The notes beneath the pieces are model-generated. The model ran no database searches, had not been told where the DNA came from, and worked only from the letters and a program-made list of their open reading frames with translations. 64,000 bases of DNA, taken from positions 5,583,001 through 5,647,000 of the forward strand of contig JAPFBL010000068.1 of the NCBI GenBank assembly GCA_026182355.1, in the 5' to 3' direction. This document shows positions 28,535 to 39,345 of this stretch, in pieces. Position 1 is the stretch's first letter. Each line of letters opens with the position of its first letter. This stretch comes from Hermatobates lingyangjiaoensis (lineage: Eukaryota > Arthropoda > Insecta > Hemiptera > Hermatobatidae). The position numbers were made by a program, and so were the translations under genes.

Positions 28535-28690
28535 TCTGTTAACCTGCTATATGCAGGGACAAACGAAAGAAGAGAAGGTGACCAAGGGCTGGGCCTGACC
28601 ACCTTCGTTTCACATCTTTCCAACTTCCTAAATCCTCTCTTCTTATCCCAGCTCCAATCCAAGGTGTTATGCAATCCGTGCCAAAGGATG
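28535..28690. other. GC-rich island with purine-to-pyrimidine switch (weaker)
   Basis: Left: GGGACAAACGAAAGAAGAGA and AGGTGACCAAGGGCTGGG. Right of about 28592: CCTGACCACCTTCG, CATCTTTCCAACTTCC, CCTCTCTTCTTATCCCAGC. Confidence 0.4.
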
Positions 28691-29049
28691 GATGATACAG
28701 AGGTTGCTTACTATATTACGAACGGAGCCTCAAGAGTACCAGGCGTCCCCCTTGAGTAAATGGCCTTACTCCGGTATGTGGTGCTCTGCCGGAGTGGACA
28801 AAATACCACCGACAGAGCTTTAGGGTTAAATTTGTTCATTCATTTAATCTTTATTTGGCTTTTATTTCTTTATCTTTCTTGTCTACCCTTCCTCCAAAAG
28901 TCGGCTATACTGTTAGAGTGCTTCTGTTTGAACGCCAAGCCAATCGTTATCAACTTTGAAGCGAATCACATCTATTCCTGACCACGAGAACATAGAAATA
29001 TAGTAGTGATTTTCAGTGATTTCATTTCTGAGTGTTCTTTTAAAATTCT

Positions 29050-29327
29050 AGTTTATATATATATATATATATATAGGTGTGTTCTCTAATCGGGGTTCGG
29101 TCAATTTTCCAGGATAAAAAATCAAACTCTCGTTGCCAACGTTTCGGTTTTATTTAAAACCTTTTTCATAAGCAGAAGTAAGAATTTTTTAACTAAGAAA
29201 ATGAAATTTACATTATTTAAAGGAACAACAATGTTAGCCGGACAAAACCTTCGACTAGACTTCTTGACCGAACCCCGATTAGAGAACACACCTATTCTAT
29301 CAAACGGTCGATATATTATTGAATCTG

Positions 29328-29360
<33 letters not shown>
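29050..29360. mobile_element. Small PLE-like unit with perfect 30-bp inverted ends inside (TA)n
   Basis: Positions 29075-29104 and 29264-29293 are exact reverse complements over 30 bases, beginning AGGTGTGTTCTCTAATCGGG on the left. Both sides are bounded by TA repeats (29053-29074 and about 29330-29357). On the minus strand the interior has GCTTATGAAAAA, a perfect GGTTTTA/TAAAACC hairpin, then CGAAACGTTGGC. This resembles a decayed hammerhead core of the kind known in Penelope-like elements. No coding capacity. Assignment to PLEs is inference from this core and the palindromic, TA-bounded layout. Confidence 0.6.
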
Positions 29361-29390
29361 TAATAATCAAAATAACACTTGATATAATAG

Positions 29391-29833
29391 ATGGATTAAT
29401 TTACCACAATGAAAACAATTTTTGAAACAATGCTCTAAGGCCTTTCGTTAACACATCTTCAGAGAGCAAGTGAACTAAAAAAACAATAAATACATGTTAA
29501 CTTGGCTGATTGAAATTTCCAGAATTGATGGCAACCCTGAATGTGTTTAATGATGAAGTCTTCATCTGTTTAATTATCCCGTTAATCAAAACTTCATCTA
29601 ATTTGTAGAGTCCTAGGCTATTGTTCATCAACTTCTCATAAAAGGGATAATTAAACAGATGAAGACTTCATCATTAAACACATTCAGGGTTGCCATCAAT
29701 TCTGGAAATTTCAATCAGCCAAGTTAACAAGTATTTATTGTTTTTTTAGTTCACTTGCTCTCTGAAGATGTGTTAACGAAAGGCCTTAGAGCATTGTTTC
29801 AAAAATTGTTTTCATTGTGGTAAATTAATCCAT
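29391..29833. mobile_element. Palindromic PLE-like unit with hammerhead-like cores in both arms
   Basis: The arms 29391-29580 and 29644-29833 (190 bases each) are almost exact reverse complements around a 63-base spacer, with TA repeats outside both ends. In the right arm, 29756-29793 has a hammerhead-like order: TGCTCT, CTGAAGA, one extra T, a two-pair hairpin GT/AC with loop GTTA, GAAA, GGCC, TT, AGAGCA. TGCTCT pairs with AGAGCA as helix I. The mirrored copy is at 29431-29468 on the minus strand. No coding sequence. The outward ends correspond to the 3' side if it is read like the PLE at 51.5 kb. Confidence 0.7.
29756..29793 (+). ncRNA. Hammerhead-ribozyme-like motif (candidate)
   Basis: Core CTGAAGA (29762-29768) and GAAA (29778-29781) sit between a six-pair helix I (29756-29761 with 29788-29793). 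A palindromic GGCC loop closes helix III on one A-U pair, and T29787 is the predicted cleavage-site base. The one extra base after CTGAAGA departs from the textbook core, so activity is uncertain. An identical motif lies at 29431-29468 on the minus strand. Confidence 0.5.
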
Positions 29834-29869
29834 ATATATATTATATATATTATATATAATCCCCGAGTC

Positions 29870-30300
29870 TAATTCCCATGTCACCCTTAGAGCTTCCGAA
29901 GAGGCATTCATATGCCTCCTTGGGGCTCGTTCTCCTCCTGGTCTCAACCTGTACCGTTAATTATTTTTTATTTTATTATTATTATTATTTTATTATTATT
30001 ATTATTATTTTATTATTATTATTTTTTTTTATTATTATTTTTTTTTATTATTATTATTTCGTATTTTATATATTTTTTATCTTGTTTTCTAAATAAATAT
30101 TGGAAGGATTTCTATTTTTCCTCTCCTCCGTTGGGGAGCAGCATTGCGGTGGTTCCACGAGTTACTCTGGAGGCCAGTAGCAGTTTGCTTCTCAAAGCGA
30201 GTACTTCGCAGTTCTTCCTGATGACGACGGTTGTCGAAATATCGAAGTGAGTTCTGTAGTGTCTTTCTGTGTTCTTTTCTATGTGTTAAAGTGTATATAT
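29870..30300 (+). mobile_element. PLE-like unit with (ATT)n and a hammerhead-like core
   Basis: Between TA tracts at 29833-29860 and about 30295-30308. Contains an ATT-rich microsatellite (about 29960-30060). Near the right end, 30214-30247 has CTTC, CTGATGA, extra C, a GAC/GTC hairpin with loop GGTT, GAAA, TATC, GAAG, where CTTC pairs with GAAG. The end block TGTGTTCTTTTCTATGTGTT, then AAAGTGTATA, is shared with 44736-44766 and, more loosely, 51240-51280. The open frames through the ATT run are artefacts. Confidence 0.6.
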
Positions 30301-30305
30301 ATATA

Positions 30306-30425
30306 TAAAGATTTCACATAAACACGTGAAATAACAATCAATGTTCAAACCACAATAAGAAATGGGAAAAACAGACTAAAGACTATCTGAATAATTCCAT
30401 TCTGATTGTGGTTTGAACAATAATA
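30306..30425. mobile_element. Short inverted PLE 3'-end remnant
   Basis: Begins AAAGATTTCACATAAACACG, then TGAAATAACAATCAATG, the terminal block of the PLE at 51500-51540. It closes with the reversed TTGTGGTTTGAAC near 30410, so two 3' ends face outward with only a few tens of bases between them. Confidence 0.7.
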
Positions 30426-31295
30426 TATCTAAATTTATATCACCTTTCCTTTTTCTTCTAAGTTCTCTTATATTAAAAGACTGTAAATTAATTTCTAACA
30501 ATTGTTTAGAATCGATAAAGAAATTCTAGCTTCTTATTTGATTGATTGAAAAAAACACTGATTTCTTTGTGGAATATGATTAAAAGGAAAGGAAACGTCA
30601 CCCAGGCGTCTCAGAAAGTTGAAGTCTAATTTTAGAAAACCATTCGCCTTCCTTTTGTTTGTCAATCATACTCCATCATTTTCTGTTCCAATATTAATTT
30701 CTTATCATCCCTGAGTTCTTCCTATAACTTACAGGGGCTTTCAGGAATTGATTTATAAGAAAGCAAATACTCTAAAATAAAATTTACAACTACGCGATTA
30801 TATAGATAGATTCAAATAATTAAATGTAGTGTTGACATTATCCCGTCAGTGAGGTTTATACCGAACACGTCTTATATTAATATGTTTTTTTTTTAGTTAA
30901 AGCAGGTGACGTTGCAGTCGTTAAGATAAACTTGTTACTGATTCTAACTTTTACAATTTCACGCTTCCAATTTTAGATCTTTTGTAGGGGCTAGATTATT
31001 GCTTTTTTGTTGTTTTGGTCGATTTTAGCTATGTGTAAGCCACAGTACCAGATTGAAAATCAGGTCAAGGTTGACGGTGTACGTAGGTAGCATAGAGCTT
31101 GCCTTTAGTACTCAAGATGCACGTTTCAATCTTGGCCATACATAAAATGCATATATTATTTTGTTTATCTTCTTTAACCAATTTATGCATTATTATTATA
31201 GTTTCAACAATTACTATAGTCTTATAAGTTTTCTATATTAAAAGATATTAATTTATTTTATTTTCATTCTTTATTTTTATCTTAGTTTTTATTAA
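30426..31295. other. AT-rich DNA, no gene seen
   Basis: No supported feature. Confidence 0.5.
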
Positions 31296-31299
31296 CTCA

Positions 31300-31395
31300 G
31301 TGATGTAAACGAAGTGATTTTGATCAGTTCTACTTGAAGATGATCAAAGCCCGAAACCAGTCGAACACTTTTACTATTCTATTTGATATATGGTA
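31300..31395 (+). repeat. Possible relic with hammerhead-like core
   Basis: Contains TTGAAGATGATC, CCCGAAACCAGTCGAAC in the order of a decayed CTGAAGA...GAAA core, with GTTC upstream able to pair with GAAC downstream. Three unpaired bases separate GTTC from the core, so this is a weak match. No flanking inverted repeat seen. Confidence 0.35.
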
Positions 31396-31825
31396 ATATC
31401 ATCTGCTAATGTAGTTTCATTATGATTAGTTTTTCCCCCTGTCAGAGCCGAAAAACAAAAAGCTTCAGCTGTTAGTATATGTATAATTTTTAAATAAGTT
31501 TTACTACTTACAAATGCGAATGAACATTTTTAGGTTATGCAAAGTTGTGGCTGCCTTTTACAATCAGTAAAATATTTTTATCTTCAAAAAGGATGAAAGC
31601 TGGTCAATTGTTTGCTTCATTGTATTAAGTAAACTTAATAGTATATAATAATATACTATTGTATATTGTGCAAGAATAGTACTTATGTACTATTTTTGCA
31701 TAACATTTGATTGTGAAACGCCAATCGATGTGTCAGAATCATATGCAGAAATGATTGCCTAAACCACATTTTGGATAATTAAGTTTCTTTTACATGATAT
31801 AATATTACATAGTAAGATGAGGCCA
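31396..31825. other. AT-rich DNA, no gene seen
   Basis: Includes a short TATAATAATATACTA palindrome-like stretch near 31643; nothing else recognised. Confidence 0.5.
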
Positions 31826-31829
31826 CATT

Positions 31830-32000
31830 TACAAAATATCAAACGACCTGACCTAGACACTGTAGGAAGGCCCACAAACACTTCGTTACATACCCACTCA
31901 CACACACATATACACATCATAGGAAAAAAAAGTCAAAAACGGACTTTGGGGACCAAAAACCATGAATAATCTTCGAAATTTTGAAATCGAATATCTCATT
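31830..32000 (-). repeat. Family A repeat, left-end fragment
   Basis: In reverse orientation it shows CCCACTCACACACACATATACA (the CA counterpart of the GT run), then TCATAGGAAAAAAAAGTC, GGGGACCAAAAACCATG and TTCGAAATTTTG, the order of the family's left part. Diverged. Confidence 0.5.
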
Positions 32001-32850
32001 ATTATTATAATTATAAAGAAAAATTCTATACATAAATTACTCAAATGAAGAGATAGCAAAGCAGCACAAATTGCTGTGAGTTAGTATTAATTTGAATTTG
32101 AAATTTTAATCTTCCGTAACCAATTTAATTAGTGGTGGTACGAAGGAGGTGGCAATAACTAACCAATTCTTCTTGCAGAAAACTAAATGTTTAGGTGCAG
32201 GATTTGGTAAAAAAAACATTTCATCTCAAAACTAATTGATCAATATTCTTCCTTAATACTAGCACTGTTTAGTTTCCATTTAAATCTATATTATTTTTAA
32301 TAGGGCTGATTGCAATTTTACAAATTAATAGACTCAAAACACTAACCAACCACTTAGTTACGGCTTATAAAGCCCAATAAACCGAAGTCACAAACTAATA
32401 TTATGAGGAACTTCATTTTATTATATTTTAAAACTGGCACAGATATGAATGACGAACATTTAGAAAAGAATTTATTTATTATTGGGGTATAGTTTTCAAA
32501 TCAGTTTTTATCTTTTTATTATAAACAAATGTTTACCTTCACTTTGTTAACATGGAATAAACATTTATCACTTATCAAGGTTTCGATTTTTTAATGATTT
32601 TTCTTTTTTATTTCATACTACAATTACTTTTAGTCTATCAGTTTTTGTAACTTTTATGGATTATTTTTTTTATCTGTAAAATAAGAATCTATAATATGTG
32701 TAATACACTTACAACTCATTTGGTTTCTAAAAATTAATAAACCATTCCTTTAAAATGTTTAATCAATATCTTTGTTTGATTATTCTTTTGCATTATAGAA
32801 ACCTTTAGCCATTTGAGCACAATTTGTATTTCTAGTCTTAAAAACAAAAT
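32001..32850. other. AT-rich DNA, no gene seen
   Basis: No supported feature. Confidence 0.5.
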
Positions 32851-32855
32851 GTATA

Positions 32856-33551
32856 CAGTAATCCCTTGCTAGTTCACGTTTCAGTTTTCACGGGTTCAGT
32901 GATTCGCGGGGTCCTGAAATATTCAATTAAAAAATAAAAAATGTAAAAAAATATTCAACTGTAATTGCAGTAAAAAAAAAATACAACTCCTAATGAAAAA
33001 GTACAGTAGTTGTATTTGAGAAGAAAATATACAGGATTCTTCTTGTACAATAGAGAAAGATATCAAACAACCAGTGACTTGCTGGGTCAAAATATATTCT
33101 ACAGTATTAAATTAAAGGCTAATAAAAGCTATTAAAAAATATTCAATAAAGACTAAAAATTAATGAAAAATATTAAAATATAATCAATTGTAATAATAGA
33201 ATAATATAAATATCAAAAAAATAGAAGTTGAAATTAATAAAAAAATAACCAAAGATGTTTCCTTTGATCTGATTGGCTAATTCATATCGTCCAACGTCCT
33301 GTTATCCACGCCACCCACGCCCTTGTGAATCTTTTTTTTATTAATTACTTCTTATTTTTTTCTTTTTGTTTTTCATTTTTATTTACAACACAGTACAGTA
33401 TTCAGTAAGGTCAGGATTCTCTCTCTGTTGGAAAGGTCGTTGTTTGAGCTTTAGAGGCTTTTATAAAGGCGCGTCGCGGTTATTATTCGCGGTTTTCGCT
33501 TTTCTCGGGTGTCTTCGGTCCCCATTATCCGCGAAAAGTGAGGAATTACTG
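32856..33551. mobile_element. pogo/Tigger-like MITE (Tc1/mariner superfamily)
   Basis: Starts CAGTAATCCCTTGCTAG and ends GTGAGGAATTACTG. The reverse complement of the right end starts CAGTAATTCCTCAC, giving imperfect terminal inverted repeats. TA dinucleotides flank both ends (32854-32855 and 33552-33553), the expected target duplication. The sub-terminal regions carry CG-containing strings (TCACGGGTTCAGTGATTCG; TATTCGCGGTTTTCGC; TATCCGCGAAAAG) that resemble pogo/Tigger ends. The 696-base interior is AT-rich and encodes no transposase; a 65-residue frame at 33366-33563 is incidental. Confidence 0.78.
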
Positions 33552-34185
33552 TACATATCTTAATGCTGCTATTGTAATTGGGTCAATACTTCATACGAGA
33601 ATTCAAGAACTATATTGGTATTTGTATTTTGTATAGTATTCTCATTGTTAATGAATTAAGTTTTTTTTTTAGATATTTTTGAACTATGTTTACAAAGCTT
33701 TCGCAGGGGCAATGAATATAATCTAGACCACTTTCCTCCAATGAGGCAGGAATGAGGCTGATGAGGCGATTACTGTTTCGCTCAGAATCCCTGAAAGCTA
33801 ATTTCACTTCATTCTGACATGCATCGGAATGTTCGCTTAAGAATAACGATAGAATTTATCAAACTGGTTTGAAAAATATTTATCATATTATAGTTTTATT
33901 ATATCATGAGTCATTGAACCCACTTCCTTATCTTAAGTATATTAGTATTTGCATGATCGCGTGTAAATGTTAAAAAATACATACTTTAGACTATCAATCA
34001 TTAAAATTGAGTGTCAAACAACATTAATACTCTGTATTTAGAACTGAAAGTAGGGTCTTATTTTTTCATATAAATAATGAGAATCATATTATAAATTGGA
34101 CATTATAGAGCCAAGCTCCCTCGGTACCCCTGCACATAAGTCACTGGTCAGCACTAAACAACTTGAAAACTCGTCAACTGCTAAA
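33552..34185. other. AT-rich DNA, no gene seen
   Basis: No supported feature. Confidence 0.5.
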
Positions 34186-34189
34186 GCAA

Positions 34190-34415
34190 AGGTAATGGTT
34201 GGGTCAGCCGCGGCGTGTTGGAGAGCGGTCAGCTGTCAGTTAGGCTTTATTAGGTAATTCACGCGGTGACTCAGTGTAACGGTCACCAGCCCAGACCATG
34301 CTGTCCGTAATAGACTTCGGCCTCCTTCCCTCTAATTCTACAATGCTAATGTAATCGTTCCCCCTGTTAAACCTCGAATAATTTCCCTCACTCACTCCCG
34401 AGCAGCTTGTTATTA
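34190..34415. other. GC-rich island with purine-to-pyrimidine switch
   Basis: Left: GGTTGGGTCAGCCGCGGCG, TGTTGGAGAGCGG. Right of about 34255: GGTCACCAGCCCAGACC, CGGCCTCCTTCCCTC, CCCCCTG, CCCTCACTCACTCCC. Confidence 0.45.
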
Positions 34416-34734
34416 GTCCCGTATTCCGACAGTTGCTTCCACGTACTTTGTACAAACCTATCCCGATATCGCAATCTGTGCTACACTATCGGAAATATCA
34501 TTTTAGTTCAATTCGAAATCAATTCCATAATCCTTAGAGGTTTTTCTTTCGCATTATATCAATCACTATCTTTGATCAGAAAAAAAATTATAAGGATATT
34601 TCTACGAAAAAGAACTTCACACATTTATATGCCATATGAAGGGAGCATATGAAATGATGCTGTAGTATTATCTCAAGAAGCATGTCAATAATATTATGGT
34701 CTCCACTGATTTGTATATATGTCTGCACACATAG

Positions 34735-34735
<1 letters not shown>

Positions 34736-34772
<37 letters not shown>

Positions 34773-34810
34773 CTCTCTCTTTTCTCTCTCTCTCTTTCTT
34801 TTCTCTCTCT

Positions 34811-34864
<54 letters not shown>
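34736..34864 (+). repeat. (CT)n microsatellite
   Basis: About 130 bases of CT repeat with a few TTTCT interruptions. The Ser/Leu and Arg/Glu open frames on the two strands are its translations. Confidence 0.95.
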
Positions 34865-34866
<2 letters not shown>

Positions 34867-35418
34867 CTCTATCTATATATCTCTCAAACAACGAACAGCC
34901 AAAACTGTATTACCACCACTTTTCATAAGCCAGTTTCAGTAATAATATAACAAAGTATAAACTGCTTAGCCTTGCAGTAGTAGTAGTAGCAGGAGGAGGA
35001 GTTAAGTTATTTGTGCATATCTTGACGTTTACTTGACAGTAAAATTGGTTGTTTCGGACAACATTTTCATGTTTGGTGAATAATTATTTATTCTAAGTTT
35101 ATCATTAATCTCTGATGTTTGAAATATCAATCCAAATACGAAAGTATTAATAATATGGTAAAAAGAACTAACGAGCATATAACTATCAGAACAATAATAA
35201 TTACATAAAGATATTTAAAACACTGATTTTTTTGCTAGCTACAAAATAATAATTTATCAGGTTCATGGCTAAAGCCACTTATAAGTTGGTACTTGAAAAT
35301 TTGACATTTTCAATTAATATGTGACATTTTCTATATACGATAAATGATGGTTATTTGGCAGCATTACGTTAGTTATCATTTAGAGATATCATTGCTATAA
35401 TACTATAATAACCAAATA
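34865..35418. other. AT-rich DNA, no gene seen
   Basis: Includes a short GTA/GGA triplet run near 34975-35000. No other feature. Confidence 0.5.
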
Positions 35419-35426
35419 ATTTAGAC

Positions 35427-36126
35427 CAGTTATTCTCAAAGGGGTCCATGTGGACCCCCTGGGGGTCTATGGGACTTCATGGGGGGGGGGGGGGGTCTAT
35501 GATCACCAATGGGTATATTGGGGGTCTATGGATGTCCCTTTAGTAAAAAATAATTAATAAATAAAAAAAATGGATAAATAAATAAAATGAACATAATAAT
35601 AAATACAATAATATTTATAAATGAATATTAAGGTATTCGTATTGTAATAAAAATAATAAGTAAAAATAAACTAGATTTGGGGAGGAAGTGAGCATGAGTA
35701 ATGAAAAAGTATGTTTTGATAGCTTATAAAATATGTCCAATGTTTTGATATGAGAGTTTAATTCCGAAATTAAAACCCCCCACCATACCACATACTAGAG
35801 TAGGGAATTAGTCGATTGAAATTACGGAAATACTATTTGTTTTATTTATTATTATATTATTATTATTATTATGGTTTCCATGGACTTTAAAATATAGATA
35901 TAATTATTGATATTTCAGTTTCTTTCTTCTTTATAATTTCACCTCATTTTCCTATTACTATGTGTTTTAAAATGAGTCGTCTGTGGTAGCCATTGCACAC
36001 ACACACACACACACACACACACAATTAGATGTGTATATTTATATATATATTCCTTAGGTAGGGGTCTATGAAAAAAAATAAAATTCCTACAGGGGGTCTA
36101 TGGAAGAAAAAGTTTGAGAACCCCTG
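35427..36126. mobile_element. hAT-type MITE with 8-bp target duplication
   Basis: The left end CAGTTATTCTCAAAGGGGTC and the right end GTTTGAGAACCCCTG form imperfect inverted repeats (CAGxxxTTCTCAAA shared). They match the widespread hAT/Charlie end pattern. Flanks are ATTTAGAC (35419-35426) and CTTTAGAC (36127-36134), an 8-base duplication with one mismatch, typical of hAT insertion. Sub-terminal GGGGGTCTATG motifs recur near both ends. The interior is AT-rich with a G run (about 35482-35496) and a CA run (about 35996-36022) and has no transposase. Confidence 0.88.
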
Positions 36127-36149
36127 CTTTAGACAAATGACCAAATGTA

Positions 36150-36325
36150 CAAATGATGAGAGACTGAAGAGTCAAAGAAGGGGTTGCACTGGCCTGGAGG
36201 GCCGGCCGCCCTTCCAGGAATGCCACACATATCGCCGCTTGACCCATGTTTATGGCCCTTATCCATTTAGCCCTGACACCTTTGCTCACTCCCTTGCCCT
36301 TCGCCAAAGCCGACTTCTTTCATCT
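36150..36325. other. GC-rich island with purine-to-pyrimidine switch
   Basis: Left: GAGAGACTGAAGAG, AAGAAGGGG, GGCCTGGAGGGCCGG. Right of about 36207: CCGCCCTTCCAGG, CCCTTATCC, CTCACTCCCTTGCCC. Open frames on both strands (36068-36352 and 36098-36307) overlap here and mirror each other; I do not recognise either protein. Confidence 0.45.
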
Positions 36326-38095
36326 GGTCATCTTGACAAAGCGAGGCCCTAAATTTTTCGCCTCGTTAAAATGTCAGTTCTCCAGGAAATCATTATGTCT
36401 AGATTTGAAAACCATAATCTTCCTGCCACCGACAAAATCGTTATAACGTTTCGACTTTAAAACATAACTTTTAGTGACCCTACTTCATTTTTCCAAAATC
36501 ACTCATCTTCAAATATGGTTCTTTAAAGACAGTACAAGAATGATGAAATATAGTTTATTTTGGAAATATAATTACTTTTAACTATTACCGCAATAATTTT
36601 GTTCTTAATTTTCTCTACATTAGCACAACAAAAAAATTATAGATACATGATTTTATCATTTCATTTTGTGATTTAGTAATGAACTTTAGTCCAAGTGTTT
36701 ATTGAGAGTTTTTAGTAAATCAGCCTAAAGTTGACATATATTAACCTCATTTTAAGAAGTTCTAATACCAACTCATTTTTTATTCGTTTTATATCAGTTA
36801 ATTTCTATGCTGTTATTCAAAAATATTAAACATTTTATTATAACCTACAGGTTTTGTATTTTGAACGCCTCTAAGTTTAGTGTTACTAAAGAATTGGTAT
36901 CTTTTAAAATCATAATATCTTGTTTAGATTAATAAAGTTAGATGACAGTAAATGTATCTTGGCGGTAAAGTGTAAACAGAATGTTTCATTCTAAAACAAG
37001 ACAAAAAAAACTTTTCTAAACGAATTATATTGTAAATAATATATGCTCATTCGGGGACCACAAATAATAATTGTATTAATGGATAACACATAGTAATTAA
37101 CTCCACAACTAGAATTGCTTTCTCTGTTGTTTGCAACTACAATGCAAATTTATTATTTTATATTCTTAAAAACAAAAAATAAATATTTGTTTATTACTAA
37201 TGAGTTTTATAATTTATCATGTCTTTTTAGCATGGTAAACAATATTATGATTGAATAATATAATAATTTTGACTTTAAATCGAATAATTAATTCTCAAAA
37301 ATATGATTTTAATATATTACAATAATTGTTGTTCAAATTATAAAGGTGAAGTTGCTTTCCTGTAAAATATATTCACTAAACCAAACATTCGCCATTTGTT
37401 TGATATGAATCCCTCTGGAGTGACTTTTATTAACAAACCACGGATTGTAATTCTGCCAACCTATGGTACAGAATTTGTATCATAATTCAATTAACGATAT
37501 AAATATTAGAATTCCGGAATATAACAATAAATATTGATGCTCATTCCAACACAATATAGTTATTTTTAATATAATATGAGTTATTAGAAATATTTCTGTT
37601 TTACGTAAAATTTATTAAGCAGTTTTCTGCAGTTATCATATATCAGTTATGTTTGCATGAAGTCAAAGGAACAATTGTTAGAAGACAGTTAAGTAATCTG
37701 TGTATTTATCACACGACATATGTCAAGGTGTGAGGAGTTCTCTTTCTGAGATTTTTTAATTTTTCAGAAATATGAGAAAAAAAAATTCAAGAAATTGTGG
37801 GAGGGAATCGCTAATGAAATTCTATGTCATAAATAAAAGTGATATATTTTATGAATGGATTGTAGGTTCGGCGTCAGGGTTTGTATTATGATGCTTATAT
37901 GGTGAAATTTAAAACAAAATATCAATCATAATAATAATACCAGATGTCTATATTAAATTCAATTAACATTAAAAACTTAGTAAAATAAAATCGCTTCTTA
38001 AATTCACATTTTAATAAAATTTTGATAAAACCCGATGAAACTTGTGCTCATAAAAAAAGCTTTCTTACTTTATTTATATTTTTATGTTAGCATAA
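36326..38095. other. AT-rich DNA, no gene seen
   Basis: A long AT-rich interval without supported genes or repeats. Confidence 0.5.
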
Positions 38096-38483
38096 GTAAA
38101 TTATAAACTTTGAGATGATTTAAATGTTTTAAGGTCGAGAAAGCCCATTCATGACGATTTGTTGATGATATCAGTGTTTGTTTGTGTGTGTGTGTGTGTG
38201 AGTGTGTGGGTTTATGTATCCAGAAGTTGGTGACCACTCTGTAGATAATATTCTTTGATTGAACAAACTCTTATTTTACTGAAAAATATCTCCTATACCG
38301 TACATGTGATCATATTGTGTTTGGGCAAAATTATGATACGGTTAGGTTAAGTTGGGTTACGATGCATTGACCGTTCCATACATAAAGAATCACTTTTCTG
38401 ATTAATTTTGGCAAACTTCTCACATATGACTTCTATAAGTTTGGTACCAGATACATAAGTTCACCAAAATTTTTATTTCTGTA

Positions 38484-38523
38484 ATCCAACATGTTTCGGT
38501 CATCATCGATCATTTTTAAGGAT
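38484..38523 (-). ncRNA. Decayed hammerhead-like motif (candidate relic)
   Basis: On the minus strand: ATCC, TTAAAAA, a GATC/GACC-bounded hairpin, GAAA, CATG, TT, GGAT. ATCC and GGAT can pair as helix I. CATG is a palindromic tetranucleotide in the same place as GGCC and GATC in the other motifs. The first core block has diverged from CTGANGA, so it is unlikely to be active. Confidence 0.4.
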
Positions 38524-38639
38524 ATTTTATACAAGGAGTTTCATGACATACATAAAATTATTACGAAATCTGAAAATAAACAACAATTGAAATAAACTAC
38601 ACAAAGTCAACATAACAAATAATCACAATAAGAGACGTT

Positions 38640-38770
38640 ATCGAAAGGTAGTGGGCATGGTGAGGTTTTCCAGGGTCCTGGTTACCTTCCATCCGTCGTC
38701 TACATCTGGGAAGGTATTAAATTGGCTTCTTTACCTCTCCCTGAGTGGGAGAGATTGCCGAACATAACCA
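38640..38770. other. Mildly GC-rich segment
   Basis: GGTAGTGGGCATGGTGAGG followed by CCTTCCATCCGTCG suggests the same purine-to-pyrimidine order as the islands, but it is short and mixed. It lies inside the family A copy. Confidence 0.3.
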
Positions 38771-39345
38771 CAAAGGTTTTCATAGGATAAAATGCAGCAT
38801 TTTTAAAACTTTGGGAGGTATAACTACAAACTTTCAGACTGAAATCTTGGCTATAATGTAAGGAGTGTATGTATGATGGTTGAATTTTATGGAGCGTAAA
38901 CTGACAAAATTCTCATAACAGTTCAGGATATACTTTTTTACAGACAATAATGTTGTACTAAAGGCTATGAAATCCATGGGAACTGAGAGGGCAGATATTA
39001 CCACAGTGTTCACTGGCTTGATGAGATGCAAGTCCTCAGATTATTAATTATAATAATAGCGTGTTATATGTTTTGAGAACAATGATTCAAATTTTGTTAT
39101 TACTGATAAAAACTGATATATATATTCTAACAAATAAGTCATAAAATGTATTGTCTATGATTCGATAAAACTTAACCTCAGTGAGTGATATTTCGACTAT
39201 ACAATAACCATGTTAAAATAAAACCTATTATAAATTATAATTATTACAGTAAAAATAAGAACTCAGTATGTTAACCAAATCGAGTTTACATTATATTATA
39301 TTTACTTATAGCAAAGTTAAGTGTAGGTCACTACTTTTAATTTTA

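Larger units (their letters stand above)
38100..39345 (+). repeat. Family A repeat, diverged copy
   Basis: The left part has a long GT run at 38180-38210 between a diverged GACGGA-type block and 'TATGTATCCAGAAGTTGGTG', 'AATATTCTTTGATTG'. The right tag appears as ACTTATAGCAAAGTTAAGTGTAGGTCACTAC at 39305-39335. The interior is interrupted by a unit with a hammerhead-like relic (38484-38523). Confidence 0.65.

Noticed and set aside
34682..34942. Ser/Leu-rich or Arg/Glu-rich proteins on opposite strands
   Set aside because: Both are translations of a CT/GA microsatellite.
36068..36352. Paired open frames as a coding exon
   Set aside because: Frames on both strands overlap across a GC island with no recognisable domain; composition alone can keep them open.
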